Shown one piece after another: positions 10,141-22,137 of a stretch of 64,000 nt of DNA (position 1 is the stretch's first letter; each line of letters opens with the position of its first letter). The notes under the pieces are model-generated. The model was not told where the DNA came from, ran no database searches, and saw nothing but the letters and a program-made list of their open reading frames with translations. The translations under genes were made by a program, and so were the position numbers. The DNA is from Ovis canadensis (Eukaryota > Chordata > Mammalia > Artiodactyla > Bovidae), in contig NC_091263.1 of the NCBI RefSeq assembly GCF_042477335.2, positions 67,636,501 to 67,700,500 of the forward strand, written 5' to 3'.

Positions 10141-10372
10141 ACTTACATTACCATGTGTAAAATAAATAGCAAACAGGGAATTTGCTGTATGGCTAAGAAA
10201 CTCACACAGGGGCTCTGTATTAACCTAGAGGAGTGGGATGGGGAGGGAGTTGGGAGGGAAGTTCAAAAGGGAGGGGATTTATGTATACCTGTGGCTGATT
10301 CAGGTTGAGGTTTGACAGAAAACAACACAATTTTGTAAAGCAATTATCCTTCAATAATGATAAAAAAAATCC
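10141..10372 (+). mobile_element. L1 3'-UTR fragment (bovine type)
   Basis: 'acttacattaccatgtgtaa', 'ggaatttgctgtatggctaa', 'gattcaggttgaggtttgac', ending with an A-rich tail. The same block ends the longer L1 at 40850-41080, so the two can be compared directly. Confidence 0.8.
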
Positions 10373-10374
10373 TG

Positions 10375-12245
10375 AGAAAGAGAGAATCTGACTTCTAGAA
10401 TTACCACGTTGTTAGGTTCAAATGTCCAATTTCAGCCAAAAAAAAAAAATCACAATGTATAAAGGAACAGAAAAATATTGTCCATTCAAAGGCAAATAAT
10501 AAACAAAGAGAAGCTGTTCCTGAAAAAGATGTGATGGCAGATCTGTTAGATAAAGACTTAAAGAGACTCACTGACTTCAAGGGAGATGTGGAGAGAATCA
10601 AGAAAACCGTGTATGATCAAATGCAAATATCACTTAAGAGATGGAAAATCTAAAAAGAAGCTAAAAAGAAATTCTGGAGCTGAAAAATACAATAACTGAT
10701 ATGAAAAATTCACTAAGGGGATCCAGAGGTAGATTCAAGCAGGCAAGAGAAAGAATCAACAAACTTGGAAGTTATTGGGTCTGCGGAACAGAAAGAAAAG
10801 ATTGAAGAAAAGTGAGCAGAACTTAAGGGACTTGTGGGTATCCCAGGATAAAAGAGAGAGAGAAAGTGGCAGAGAGTATATTTGAAGAAATAATGTGAAA
10901 ACTTTCCAGATTTAAAGGAAGACATGAATATAAACATCCAAGAAACTCAGTGAACTCCAAGTAAGATTAAGTTCAAAGAGACCCACTCCAGGACACATTA
11001 TAATCAAACTTTCAAAAGACAAAAACACAGAAAGCAGCAGGAGAAAAACAGATGATCACAAAAAGGAGATTCTCAATAAGATAATAAGCAGATTTCTCAT
11101 CAGAAACTTAAATGGCCAGAAAGCAGTGGACCCATATATTCAAACTGCTAAAAGAAAAAAAGCTGTAAACTTGTTTTTCTTAAAACCAGCAAAACTCAGG
11201 AGTGAGGGAGAAATTAGGACATTCACAGATAAAATAGTTTTTGTATGTTATTGAAGTTGCTGCTGCTGCTGCTAAGTCGCTTCAGTCATGTCCGACTCTG
11301 CGACCCCATAGACGGCAGCCCATCAGGCTCCACCGTCCCTGGGATTCTCCAGGCAAGAACACTGGAGTGGGTTGCCATTTCCTTCTCCAATGCATGAAAG
11401 TGAAAAGTGAAAGTGACGTCGCTCAGCCGTGTCTGACTCTTAGCGACCCCATGGACTGCAGCCTACCAGGCTCCTCCGTCCATGGGATTTTCCAGGCAAG
11501 AGTACTGGAGTGGGGTGCCATTGCCTTCTCCTATGTTATTGAAGTTAAGCTGGTACAAATGTAAATTAGAATGTTATAACTTTGGGATATTAAATATGAC
11601 CCTCGTGGTAACCACAAAGAAAATAGCTATAGAATATGTACAAAAGAAAATAAAAAGCAATAAACATTCCATTTCAAAAAAATCAGCTAAGCACAAAAGA
11701 CAGTAATGCAGGGAATGAAGGGCAAAAAAGTTCTAAGGCGTACTGAAAACAAATAGCAGAATGACAGGATGTCATTCCTTGTAAGTAATTACTTGAAATT
11801 TAAGTGGATTAAATCCTCCAACCAAAAGATAAAGAATTATAGAATGAGTTAACAAAGCAAAACAAAAATATGACCTAATTAAATACTGTCAATAAGAGAT
11901 TCACTTTAAAAGACACAAAAAGATTGACAGTGAAGGACAGAGAAATACGTTCCATGGAACTATTAACCGAGAGAGCAGAGGTGGTTATGGTAATATCAGA
12001 CAAGATAGACATGAAGTTCAAAAAAGTTTACAGGGATAATGAAGAAAGCTCAGTACAGCAAGAAGGTATGATAATTATAAACACTTACATGTAATAACAT
12101 CATCAAAATATATGAAGCAGAAACTGACAGAACTGAAGAAGAAATAATCACTGGAGCCTTTAATAACCCGCTCTTAGTAATGGGAAAAAAATTCATATAG
12201 AAGTAAGGAAATAGAAAACTTGAACAACACAATAAACCAATGAGA
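10375..12245 (+). repeat. old L1 ORF1/ORF2-start remains
   Basis: A-rich, frame-broken. Recognisable ORF1-type text includes 'attctggagctgaaaaatac', 'ggacttgtgggtatcccagg', 'gactccaagtaagattaag', 'cacattataatcaaactttc' and 'cagatttctcatcagaaac'. Interrupted by a Bov-A2 at 11259. Confidence 0.7.
11259..11531 (-). mobile_element. Bov-A2 SINE dimer with 15-bp target duplication
   Basis: Begins with (GCT)n, the reverse complement of the (AGC)n tail, then two Bov-A monomers in tandem. Flanked by TATGTTATTGAAGTT at 11244-11258 and 11532-11546, exact. The insert is 273 bp in the minus sense. Confidence 0.95.
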
Positions 12246-12364
12246 TTTTAACAGATGTATATGTACAACTCTACCAAACAACAGCAGCATACAGTGTACT
12301 TCCCAAATGCACATGGGAAATTTTCCAGGATAGGCCATATGGAAACAAGGATCTCAGATAGCCT

Positions 12365-12510
12365 TGGCAAGTTTCTAAGCTTTATTTTCCCCAGCTATGA
12401 ATTAGGAATGATAAGGTGTCTGGGGTCTCTGAGGTGTAAATAAACGTAAAGCAGCTAGTAGAGTACCTGGTGTGTAGTAGGCTCTCAATAAATAGTAGTG
12501 AAGAATAACA
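12365..12510 (+). repeat. MIR SINE 3' half
   Basis: 'ttggcaagtttctaagcttt...aattaggaatgataag...gagtacctggtgtgtagtag...ctcaataaatagtagtg' follows MIR order. Confidence 0.65.
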
Positions 12511-12869
12511 ACAGTAAAACACTCGGGGAAGTCCAGGTGTCCTTTCTAGATTTCAATACATTGTGACCGTGTATTCTGCAGAAGACCTGTTTTTTTGTAC
12601 TGAGCAAAGGGGCCTCAGGTTGTTCCTCTAGGAAACAATTATTTGCTTGAGCAGGAATAGGGAAAGTTCCCCCAAATCTAATGTGGTTTTTCTGAGATAT
12701 CAATAACAAAACAGGTCATATTCACTCCACTGATACTGCATCCACTTCTGCTTATGATATCTTGCAACTAGTTCCTTTGAGTCAGTCTAGAATGAGGAAG
12801 GTCAAGACCCAGAAATTTGGCTATTGCTGATTAGGACCACACTACATTTCTGTCTTCCTACAAGTATCA
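12511..12869. other. unassigned DNA
   Basis: No repeat or gene recognised. Confidence 0.4.
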
Positions 12870-12965
12870 TTGACTCCAGGTCTGTCATTTTATAAACAGA
12901 GAGATATGCAGAGCTAAGTAGCGGTAGAGCCTGAATTCAAATCTTTGCGTTATCTCTAGCGCAGG
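12870..12965 (-). repeat. MIR SINE fragment
   Basis: 'attttataaacagagagata...gagctaagtagcggtagagcctgaattcaaat' is reverse-complement MIR, diverged. Confidence 0.5.
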
Positions 12966-13705
12966 GAACATATGACACAGTTGACTGACATTTTGAAGAC
13001 TTTCTAAGGATAAGTATATGTACATAGGCATTGACAGCATTAAAAGAACTAGCAAGGGTGTTGAGGTGCCCAGAGATGCTGGCAAAAGTGGGAACTGTTA
13101 CCCCTGTGCTTGAAGAGTCAAAAGAATTAACAGTATTACCTGAGTCCTACTGAGAGCTGAAAGTTGAAGGATACAGGCACCACCAGAACAGCAGCCGAGC
13201 AGGAAACCTTCTGTTCCCACTCCGGTCTCCTGCAGTGCATCCCAGTAATGTTGGGTTAAACCCAATGAGAAGAGGGTGCAGCAGGGAGTCCAGGTGATGT
13301 AGCACGTGGACACCAGCTTTCTGGGGCTCAGAGTGGATCTGGGGAAGAATAGCAAATAGCCACACTGCTATCAAGTCAAACTTTTTTTTTTTCTTTTCAC
13401 AGGGTCCATATAGATAGTCAGAAAATTGGGAACCAAAGCTAGTACACCTTAGAATTCTTTCTGCACATAGAAAGAGTTACAAAAGATACTTCTCCTTGAG
13501 TTTGAGAACCACCCCCACCCCCGCCTGCTTCCATCTACCTGTTGGCACTGGGTTCATGTTTTCTGAAATTCTCAAGTCTGGCAAAAGGAGTATGACCTTG
13601 GAGGAAGTCTGGACTATGACCAGACTTAGAGGAAAACACATCTCCAGACTTCTGTCTCTGATGTGACTACTGACCAAGCAGGGTCACATAGAAGACATGG
13701 CTGTG
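12966..13705. other. unassigned DNA
   Basis: Nothing recognised beyond a T-run at 13381-13391. Short open frames on the minus strand (13098-13374) overlap one another and carry no known motif. Confidence 0.4.
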
Positions 13706-13778
13706 ATCATCTGCTGGGGTCCAGCCCCGGTGGATCCAGGAAATTCGAAGGGTGGACGGAGTCGGCGAGGAAAACTTA

Positions 13779-13788
13779 TTTATTTATT
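13779..13788 (-). promoter_or_regulatory. LTR poly(A) signals
   Basis: Overlapping AATAAATAAATAAG on the minus strand, about 65-75 nt before the LTR 3' end. Confidence 0.65.
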
Positions 13789-14047
13789 AATATAAGATTA
13801 GATTAGGAAGAAATAGTGTAGTAGGAAGATTAAGTGGAGAAAAAGGGCTGAATAGCTTGGATTATGCGGAAGACCAATAAAATTTCAGACAAGGAATTTG
13901 CACCATCTATGTTGGGCCACTGGCGCTCACTTGAATATCTAAGGGTGCCTCGCCTTAGGCTCCCTTTCACGTGGGTCTTAACAGACAGGGCAAGTAAGTA
14001 GACTTGGCGAGCCTCCGTGCCCCAGATGGAAATTCAGCCTGAAATTA

Positions 14048-14098
14048 AAGTAAAGAGGAGAGGGAGGGAAAGGGAGAGAAGAAGAGAGAGAGAGAGAC
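14048..14098. repeat. GA-rich simple repeat
   Basis: Purine-only tract ending in (GA)8-9, inside the LTR. Confidence 0.85.
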
Positions 14099-14150
14099 AC
14101 GGGGGAAACCAGTCCAGTGACTGGCTCTGGCCCCTATTATTCAGAAGGCC

Positions 14151-14157
14151 TTTTATA
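14151..14157 (-). promoter_or_regulatory. LTR TATA box
   Basis: The minus strand reads GTATAAAAGG, a consensus TATA box placed mid-LTR, upstream of the AATAAA signals, as in a functional U3/R arrangement. Confidence 0.7.
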
Positions 14158-15010
14158 CTTTTGATAAAACATGGAGATCAATGGGTAACACAAAATTATG
14201 CAGCGTTAGCAGTCCAGACTCTTATCAAAACCAGGCTTTTCTCTCTGCATACCTAATTGTATACACAAGTCTTAGGTAATTTACATCATCTTCCAGCCAA
14301 AAGGGCCACCTTTTTTCTGATAAGGGTTTGTCAACCAGAAGACTTATTTGTGTTGATCTTCCCAAGGTCTAGTGCCACTCTCAGAAAGCACTAAATAAAG
14401 TTACATTCTTACACAGCAAAGATACAGCAACTTATAACAAGTAGAGGGAGTACAGTGATTTACAGCAAAAGAGAAGCAATTAACTCAAAAGTCTAGTGTT
14501 GCTAACATCAAAACTACTATGTATCTTTTTCTACATCCTGCTTACATTGAGTAACATCCTTCCAGGTGCCTAAAAGATAAAGAATATAGAGGCCTGGAGC
14601 AGTCATTGAGTCAACAGTGAAAACCCTCCACCAATATAATTTTTAACTCTTTAGAAAAGGCTCTGTATCTTTAAGATGCTTTTAAGCTTTGTGCCTCTCA
14701 CAGCTGGGGGGCTGTAAGCAATTCACAAGCTGTAAGAGGTCTGGGGAACCTGTTAGGCAAGCTAGAGAGCTATTGGAGGGGTTTTAACTAAAACATCCCT
14801 TTCAAATGCAGGAGACTAAAGCCCTGATTTGACTTTTTCCAGAGAATATCAGAAGAGTGGAAAAGCAGGCAGATTCTTATTTTTTGGGGGGATGGATGCT
14901 CAGGAAATGCCAGGGGGAAAACCTGAAGTCTGATTAGCCTTGCCATCAGAGCTCTTGCCGCATGACCTTGTCATGGGTGGAATTCCTCACGCTGGCTCCC
15001 AGCAATCATC

Positions 15011-16704
15011 TTAAGGTCACCTGGGCCAGGGTTGAGGAGATGATCCATTCTTCTGTAAACCAATGAAATAGAGTTCATGCTCCCTGAATGAAGAGGGAAG
15101 AACCAGATCAACAACACTGGCCATGGAAAAATTTAAGATTCTTGATTATTCATACTCTGAAGATCAACAGCTGAGTTGGGGGTTAGACCATTGAAGCTGA
15201 AAGTTAGATTTGATCCAAGAGCCTCTCTGCCCCTCCATGGGTGGCAGTACTCAATTAAAACATGGGGAAAAGCATGGCTAGAAAGAATGGCTGCTGGGGC
15301 AAGGAAATAGGAGAGGTTTATCAACACCCTGAGGTGCTTTGAGGATGTCCCCTTGACATTGTCAGTTGGATTTGTTCAGTTAACACCTTTAGAAGGTTAA
15401 ACTCTTGCCATTTTATTTCAACAGCGATGCTTTTGGTTGATTGTGGTTTCTATGGTTTGCCTGCTTCCTGTGACCTACTAAAATAGATTAGTGAGTTCTA
15501 GGATTTTACATCTTCAGTTCAGTTTTGGTTAAAAACAATGATCTAGACTAGTACCCATCAAAGAAGCACAGTTTTATGTTCCTTCATCTTCTGGTCATTT
15601 CTTTATGATAAAAATTGTACAAACTATTTCCACTGTTTTTGTTCCAAGTGACAAAATAATACAACAGGGCATATAGTCTAAGCAGGAAAGCCCAGAAACA
15701 ACACATGATTTTTGGAAAGGAAAAGTGTCAAGTAACAGTCAGAGGTGAGACTTGAATTTCTCCTTCTTTTTTAACCCTCCAAGTTCAATAGCATCTCCAA
15801 GTGAACCAAGAACAGACTTGAATATGTAATGAAGAATAGAAATAAAAATGCCATCAAAATGGTAATTTGAGTCTGTACTAACTTAGAGTGTAAAGGTAGC
15901 AGATTGATGTTTCCATACCTTTAGGCCAAATAAACCTTGGGGAAATAGTGTGAAGTCAGGATCTTTAATACATTCACTTGCTGTCAAGTGACTTAAGTTG
16001 ATATCACTTGAACCATATAGTAGGGAGATAATGGTGTGTTTTTTCATAGCTCTGATGCTTCAGACTACTCTGTGACTAGAATCAGATCTCAGTCTAGATG
16101 CCTCAGAGGTGGCCTGCCCTGGGGAGGAAATCTTGGGTGAGAATTGGTCAGAACAGAGTACCTAGAAGGCATTTTCAGCTACCTCCCAGTACATGACAGC
16201 AGTGGGTTGGGGGCTGGTTCTGGGGAATGAGAAGCTAGAAATCACTCTCACCACCATTACCTGCCCCGCCCCCCGCCGCCCCCCCCCCCCCAAGTCCTGA
16301 TGAGTAGGAGGAGGATGGAACAAAGTATCTCCAGGATGAGGTTTCATACATAGCATTAGGGACCATAGGTCGTCTCTCCACCTCTGACATCATCTACTAT
16401 TTGAGTGTGGCTTCTGAGGTGTCCCAGGGTAGAACACAATGCTGTACCCAGCTGCAGGAAACCCAGATCATGTTCTTTGCAGGCACAGGTGGCTTGAGAA
16501 GAAATCCACAAAGCTGGTGTGGCAGATTCTGATTGGAGGACATGAATGGGGACTCATCCTGGGCTGCTGAGTGGGCAGTGACTGATGGGAGATAGTTGGA
16601 GAGACTCTGATCAATGGTCTAGTGGAAATATATACCTATCATTGTGACTAGTTGGAAATATATGCCTATCAATGCTTTCAACCTGCTATATGCAGACATA
16701 TACA
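15011..16704. other. unassigned DNA
   Basis: About 1.7 kb with no recognised repeat body or gene apart from the C-run described separately. Open frames are all shorter than 70 codons. Confidence 0.4.
16262..16291. repeat. C-rich homopolymeric tract
   Basis: Almost pure C for 28 bases, ending in about 13 consecutive Cs. Prone to replication and sequencing slippage. Confidence 0.9.
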
Positions 16705-16912
16705 TGTGTGTGCTAAGTCACTTCAGTTGTGTCCGACTCACAACCTTGTGGACTGTAGCCCACCATGGGATTCTTCAGGCAGTATTACTGAAATTGGTTG
16801 CCATGCACTCCTCCAGTGGACTGCCTGATTCAGGGATCAAACCCACATCTCTTTTATGTCTCCTGCATTGGCAGTTGGTTTTGTTACCACTAGTGCCATC
16901 TGGGAAGCCCCA
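16705..16912 (-). mobile_element. Bov-tA SINE (diverged)
   Basis: 'gtgtgctaagtcacttcagt', '...gactgtagcccaccatggga', '...gtgccatctgggaagcccc'. Internal deletions and many mismatches show it is older than its right neighbour. Confidence 0.85.
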
Positions 16913-16929
16913 GACACATACATATATGT

Positions 16930-17160
16930 GTGTGCATGTGTGCTAAGTTGTTTCAGTCATGTCCAACTCTTTGCAGCCCTTTGGACTGTAGCCTGCCAGA
17001 GACTCCTCTGTCCATGGCATTCTCCAGGCAAGAATACTGGAGTGGGTTGCCTTGCCCTCCTCCAGGGGATCTTCCTGACCCAGGGATCGAACCCACATCT
17101 CTTACATCTCCTGCATTGTCAGCCAGGTTCTTTACCACTAGTGCTGCCTGGGAAGCCCCA
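16930..17160 (-). mobile_element. Bov-tA SINE
   Basis: Same orientation as the preceding copy, about 20 bp away: 'gtgctaagttgtttcagtca', 'ccaggcaagaatactggagt', 'agtgctgcctgggaagcccc'. Followed by TC and TA dinucleotide runs (17179-17200). Confidence 0.9.
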
Positions 17161-17214
17161 TACACATATGCATATGTGTCTCTCTCTCTATATATATATA
17201 TCATGTTGCAAGCA

Positions 17215-18785
17215 AAAGCTTGTTCTTTGAAAAGATCAACAAAGTTGACAGACCTCTAGCTACGCTGATTAAGAAAGAAAGGATATAAATAATTAATATC
17301 AGGTGAAAGTGCTTATTCTACCAAATTTACAGAGATTAAAAAAGGGTTATAAGAGAACACTATGAGCAATTTCCACCAATAAATAACCTAGATAAAGTGG
17401 AAAGTTTCCTAGAAGCACATAAATTATCCAAGACTGACTCAAGAAGAAATAGAAAATCCGAAAAGGTCTGTTAAAAATTAAAGAGATTGAATCAGAAATC
17501 AACTGAAAGCATTCAGGACCAGGTGGCTTCACTGGTGATTTCTACCAAACATTAAAAAAAAAAATGAACATCCGTCCTTTTCAAACTCTTCCTAAAAATG
17601 AAAGAGGAGGGAACATTTCCTAATTTATTCTTTGTAACCAGTGTTACCCTGAGATCAAAGCCAGACAGAGACCAGTTTCTCTTATGAATACAAGTGCAAA
17701 ACTAATAGCAAAATACTAGCAAACTAAATTCAACAGCACGTTGAAAAGATCATACTCTATGGCCAGCTGGAATTTATGCAAAGAATGTTAGCATGGTTCA
17801 GTAAAAAAAATCAACCATTGTAATACATAACAGAATGAGAGAAAAAAATATAATCACCTCAGTTAACACAGAAAAGCATTTGGCAAAATTAAATGCCTGT
17901 TCATAGCAGAAACACTAAAAAAATTAGAAATACGAGGAAACTTCATCAATGTGATAAAGGTCATATGTGAAACCTCATAGTTAGTATCATACTCAAAGAC
18001 CAAAATCTTTCTGTCTAAGATCAAGACAAGAACACTCACTTTTACCACTGCTGTTCAGCACTGTACTGGAAGTTCTAGCCAGAGCAGTCTGGCAAGAAAA
18101 GGAAATAAAAGTCATCCAAGTTGGGAAGAAATAAGTAAAACTATCTCTTTTCACAGATGACGTGATCCTACATATAGAAAACCCCAAAGAAGTCACAAAA
18201 AAGCTCTGCTAGAGCTACTAAACACACTTAGCAGAGCTGCAGGAAACAAAATCAGGGCACAAACGTCAGTCATGTTTTTATGTGCCGGCAGCGAACACTC
18301 GGAAAAGAGACTGAGAAAACGATTCGACTTATAATGAATGGCATAAAAAAGAATAAAATACCTAGGAATAAATATAACTGTAGAGCTTAAAGACTTGTAT
18401 ACCCTAACTATAAAACACTGAAAGAAATTAAAGAAGACTTGAATATATGGAAGGGCAGCACATGTCAATGGATTAGAAGACTTAAATCGTGACCGCAATA
18501 TTGCCCAAAGCTATCTAAAGACTTAATGCAATCCCTATCAAAATTCCAGTGGCCTTTTGTAGAAATGGAAAAACTGATCCTCAAATACATAGATGTTTCA
18601 AGGGATACCAAGTAGTCAAAACAATTGAAATGGTGATAGCACCAGCAAAGCAACTTTGGAGAATTTCAGCTTTCCAATTTCATAACTTACTGCAATGCTG
18701 TAGTCATTAGTGCCAGTTTATCCTGGCATAAGGATAAATGTGTAGATCAACAGATTATAATTGAGAGAGTCCAGAAATAAATTTC
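17215..18785 (+). repeat. old L1 ORF2 remains
   Basis: ORF2 reverse-transcriptase text in order: 'aagatcaacaaagttgacag', 'aagcattcaggaccaggtgg', 'agtaaaaaaaatcaaccatt', 'cagatgacgtgatcctacat', 'aattccagtggccttttg'. All frames are broken. Confidence 0.8.
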
Positions 18786-18985
18786 ACCCCTTTCTTTTCA
18801 TGCCTTCAGGCTTTCGCAGCATCAGGGTCTTTTCCAATAAGTCATCTCTTTGCATCGGGTGACCAAAGTATTGGAGCTTCAGCTTCAGTGTTAGTCCTTC
18901 CAATGAATGTTCAGGGTTGATTTCCTTTAGGATCGACTGATTTGATTTCCTTTTAGTCCAAGGGGCTCTCAAGAGTCTTGATTGA
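18786..18985 (-). mobile_element. BovB fragment
   Basis: Reverse-complement BovB 3' region: 'cagcatcagggtcttttcca', 'ttggagcttcagcttcagtg', 'tccttccaatgaatgttcag', 'gggctctcaagagtcttgat'. Confidence 0.85.
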
Positions 18986-19061
18986 CTAATACAATGTGCA
19001 ATAAGGATCTAATTTTTGTCCTGTATGCTAACTAATTAACTATATCACGAATAGTCCATTT

Positions 19062-19243
19062 TCCCTGATTAAAAAAAAAATTATTGGAGTATTATTGCTT
19101 TACAATGTTGTATTAGTTTCTGCTGTACAGGAAGATGAATCAGCTATACATATACATATATTTTCGCTTTTTTGGATTTCCTTTCCATTTAGGTCACCAC
19201 AGAGCACTGAATAGGGTTCCCTGGGCTAGACAGTAGGTCCATA
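19062..19243 (-). repeat. artiodactyl L1 3'-UTR fragment
   Basis: Starts with a poly-A/T junction, then 'ttacaatgttgtattagttt', 'ctgctgtacaggaagatgaa', 'gggctagacagtaggtccat', known from the reverse strand of artiodactyl L1 3' ends. Confidence 0.6.
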
Positions 19244-19245
19244 CT

Positions 19246-21235
19246 GATTTTTTAAAAGCAGTTTTATTGAGATGTCATTCACAAACCATAAAATCTACCC
19301 ATTTAATGTATAAATTAAATGTTTTGTTTTAGCGTATTCACAGTTGTGCAGCCATCACCATAAGCTAATTTTAAAATATTTTCATCACCCCGAAAGAAAC
19401 CCTGTACCATTATCAGTCACTCTGCATTGCCCCTCCCAGTTTCTGTCCCCTTGCCATGCCAGATCTAGGCAAACACTGTCCTACTTCTGTTTCTATGAAA
19501 TTGTCTCTTCTGGACATTTCATGTGAATGGAATCATAAGCAGGTGGTTTTTCAAGACTATTTTCTTTCAATAGCAGACTGTTTTCAAGCTTTATCCATGT
19601 CATAGCGTGCATCAGTATGTCTTTCCTTTTGTGGCTGAATAGTATTGTATAGATAAGCCACATTTTATTTATCCACTCACTAGGTGACATATTTGAGTTG
19701 CTTCTACTTTTTGGCTATTTATCAAATAAAGCTGATTTGAACATTTGTATACAAGTTTTTGTGTGGATATATATTTTCATTTCTCTGGGATGTATACCTA
19801 GGGGTTGAGTTGCTAGCTCGTATAGTAAGTATATGTTTAAGTTTTTGAGAAACTGCCAGGTTGGTTTCAAAGCTGCTGCTGTATATTTTACATTCCTACC
19901 GGCTATGTGTTAGAGTTTCAGTTTCTCCACATCTTGCTGGCGATAGTTGTTATCTGTATTTTCTATTGTAACCACCCTGGTGTGAATTGGTATCACATTG
20001 TGGTTCTGATTTGCATTTCTCCAATAGATAATGATATTGAGCATCTTTTAATGTGCTTATTGGCCATTTTTGTATATTCTTTGGAGGAATATCTGTTCAT
20101 GTCCTTGGCCCACTTTTTGTCAGGGTTATTTATCTTTTCAGTTATTGAGTTGTGGTCATTCTTTGTGTATTCTGGATATGTCTCTTCTTAGATATGCTGT
20201 GTGTAAATATATTCTCCCATTTTGTTTGTTGTGTTTTCACTTCCTGATGATATCATTTGTAGCACAAATGTTCTTTTAATTTTGATGGAGTTCAGTTTAT
20301 CTACTCTTTCTTATGTTCTTGGTGCTTTTGGTGTCATATCTAAGAAACCACTGTCTAACCTAATGTCATAAAGATTTACTCCTATGTTTTCTCCTAGGAG
20401 TTTAATCATTTTAGGTGTTACATTTAGTTCTATGGTTCATCTTGAATTAATTTTTGCATATGGTATGATATAATCATTCAATTTGTTTTTGAGGGGATGA
20501 GATTTGTAGATTGTCCCATTGCTGGCATAGCCCTGGGTAATGAAACATCAGTAGTCTCACTGGACCCCCATAGCCCAGTTGGCTTCAGGCTGGGACTCAG
20601 GTTCATTCTTTCGCATGTGGCTATTCAGTTATCCCGGTAGCATTTGTTGAAAAGACTATTCTTTCCCCTAGTGAATGATCTTGGCACCCTTGTTGAAAAT
20701 CAGTTGACTATAAATATAAAGTTTTACTTCTGGACTCTCAGTTCCATTCCATGGGGCTTCCCTGATGGCTGAGACAGTGAAGAATCTGTCTGCAACGTGG
20801 GACACCCAGGTTCAATCCCTGGGTCAGGAAGATCCCCTGGAGAAGGGAATGGCTACCCACTCCAGTACTCTTGCCTGGAGAACTCCATGGACAGGGGAGC
20901 CTGGTGGGCTACAGTTCATGGGGTTGCAATCAGTAGGTTATGACTGAGCGACTAACACTTTGCTGTACCATTTATCCATTGTCTTGATTACTGAAGCTTT
21001 GTAGTAAGTTTTGGAATCAGCAAGTATGAATCTTCCATCCATGTTTACTCTTCTTTAAAGATTGTTTTGACTATTCTGGGTTCCTTGCATTTCCATATCA
21101 ATTTTATGTTCAATGTATCAACTTCTGCAAAAACCAGCTGAAATTGCATAGGGATTGAGTTGAATCTGTAGATCCATTTGGGGAGTATTTCCATCTTAAC
21201 ATACTGAGGTTTATTATTACCTCTGTTTTTGCCAC
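19246..21235 (-). repeat. old L1 (L1M-type) 3' UTR and ORF2 end
   Basis: 'ttttattgagatgtcattca' opens it. 'cctttccttttgtggctgaa'-type text, '...ggatgtatacctaggggttg', 'tgtgaattggtatcacattg', 'ttgtggtcattctttgtgta' follow the reversed L1 order. Frames are broken; interrupted by a Bov-tA at 20757. Confidence 0.75.
20757..20963 (+). mobile_element. Bov-tA SINE
   Basis: 'gcttccctgatggctgagac', 'cccaggttcaatccctgggt', 'gagaactccatggacagggg', ending near 'gactgagcgactaacac'. Nested in the old L1. Confidence 0.9.
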
Positions 21236-22137
21236 CCCACTGTCTCTAGTACAAAACTGCTATCCTCTAGGTCACTTGGTGGTCTAAAATGACCCAGCCA
21301 TCTTGCCCATATTCAGACAGCAGAAAAGAACAAGAGAGGAAGAAAAAAAAAAAAAGGAACTCATCTCTTTGCTTCTAAGGTTAAGGTTTGCAGAAGCTGT
21401 ACACAGCACTTCTGTTCACTTCTCATTGGCCAAAATTCCATGATTCTTAGTAGCAAGGGAAGCTGAGAAAAGTCATCTTTTGACTGGCTATGGTTGCCTT
21501 GTCTAGGATTTTGTTACTAAGTAAGATAGAGTTACTAAGAAAGAAGAGGTATTAGAAGGCAACCATTAGTCTCTGTCAGAGTTACACATTTGGGTGTATT
21601 TCTACCTCCTCCCCCATCGTTGTATCAGGCATGGTAGAACCTTATCATCTGACTTAAGAGCCTCTTAAGACAGACAATCCTCTGACTTAAAGCTATAGGT
21701 ATTGAATGTCTTTATTACCATTTTGTTTCTTTACAAATTGTGAAACTTTTACTTCTAATCGCATTTTGAATAAATGAACATTTGGTCTTCCTTCTCCTTT
21801 TATGCTTGTCTTTCCCTATCCAGCTGTTTTGTATTTGTCTTTGTCTAGTTCCCTAAGCCAGAACAAGGCTTAGCATGTTGGCCCAAACTGCTTGCCCTGT
21901 GAGGATATTGGAGCGGTAACAACAGGTGATGTGATTCATGCTCTGTTTCCAAGTGAATTCTGAGTCCTCTTGCCTCCATGGGCCTGCTGCCCTGTATAAA
22001 CTGTGCACCTGGGGAAGAGCAGGCTACAGCGGCCAGCCTTTGTTCAAGAGTTGTGGAAGCTCATCCTACCTTTGGTTTTAAGACTCAACCTGGCTCCCAT
22101 CTCCATCTCATGCATACATTTTTAGTACCTGTTACCC
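21236..22137. other. unassigned DNA
   Basis: No gene recognised. An A-run lies at 21343-21356. Parts may belong to an old LTR or DNA transposon that I cannot name. Confidence 0.35.

Larger units (their letters stand above)
13712..15004 (-). mobile_element. solo LTR of an endogenous retrovirus (ERVK-like), 6-bp target duplication
   Basis: Flanked by ATCATC at 13706-13711 and 15005-15010. The termini are TGCTGGGGTCC and, in reverse complement, TGCTGGGAGCC, giving the TG...CA ends of an LTR. Read on the minus strand it has the expected order: a long U3 from 15004, TATAAAA at 14157-14151, a pyrimidine-rich transcribed part, AATAAA at about 13784 and 13788, and an end some 65 nt later. A 6-bp duplication is typical of class II (betaretrovirus-like) elements. 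No internal viral coding sequence is present, so it is a solo LTR left by recombination of the two LTRs. It lies 9.9 kb upstream of the CCR2 coding exon in the same orientation. A diverged GA-rich tract (14048-14098) lies in the transcribed part. Confidence 0.9.

Noticed and set aside
13712..15004. A complete provirus with gag/pol/env
   Set aside because: Only one LTR between matching target duplications; no internal coding region is present.
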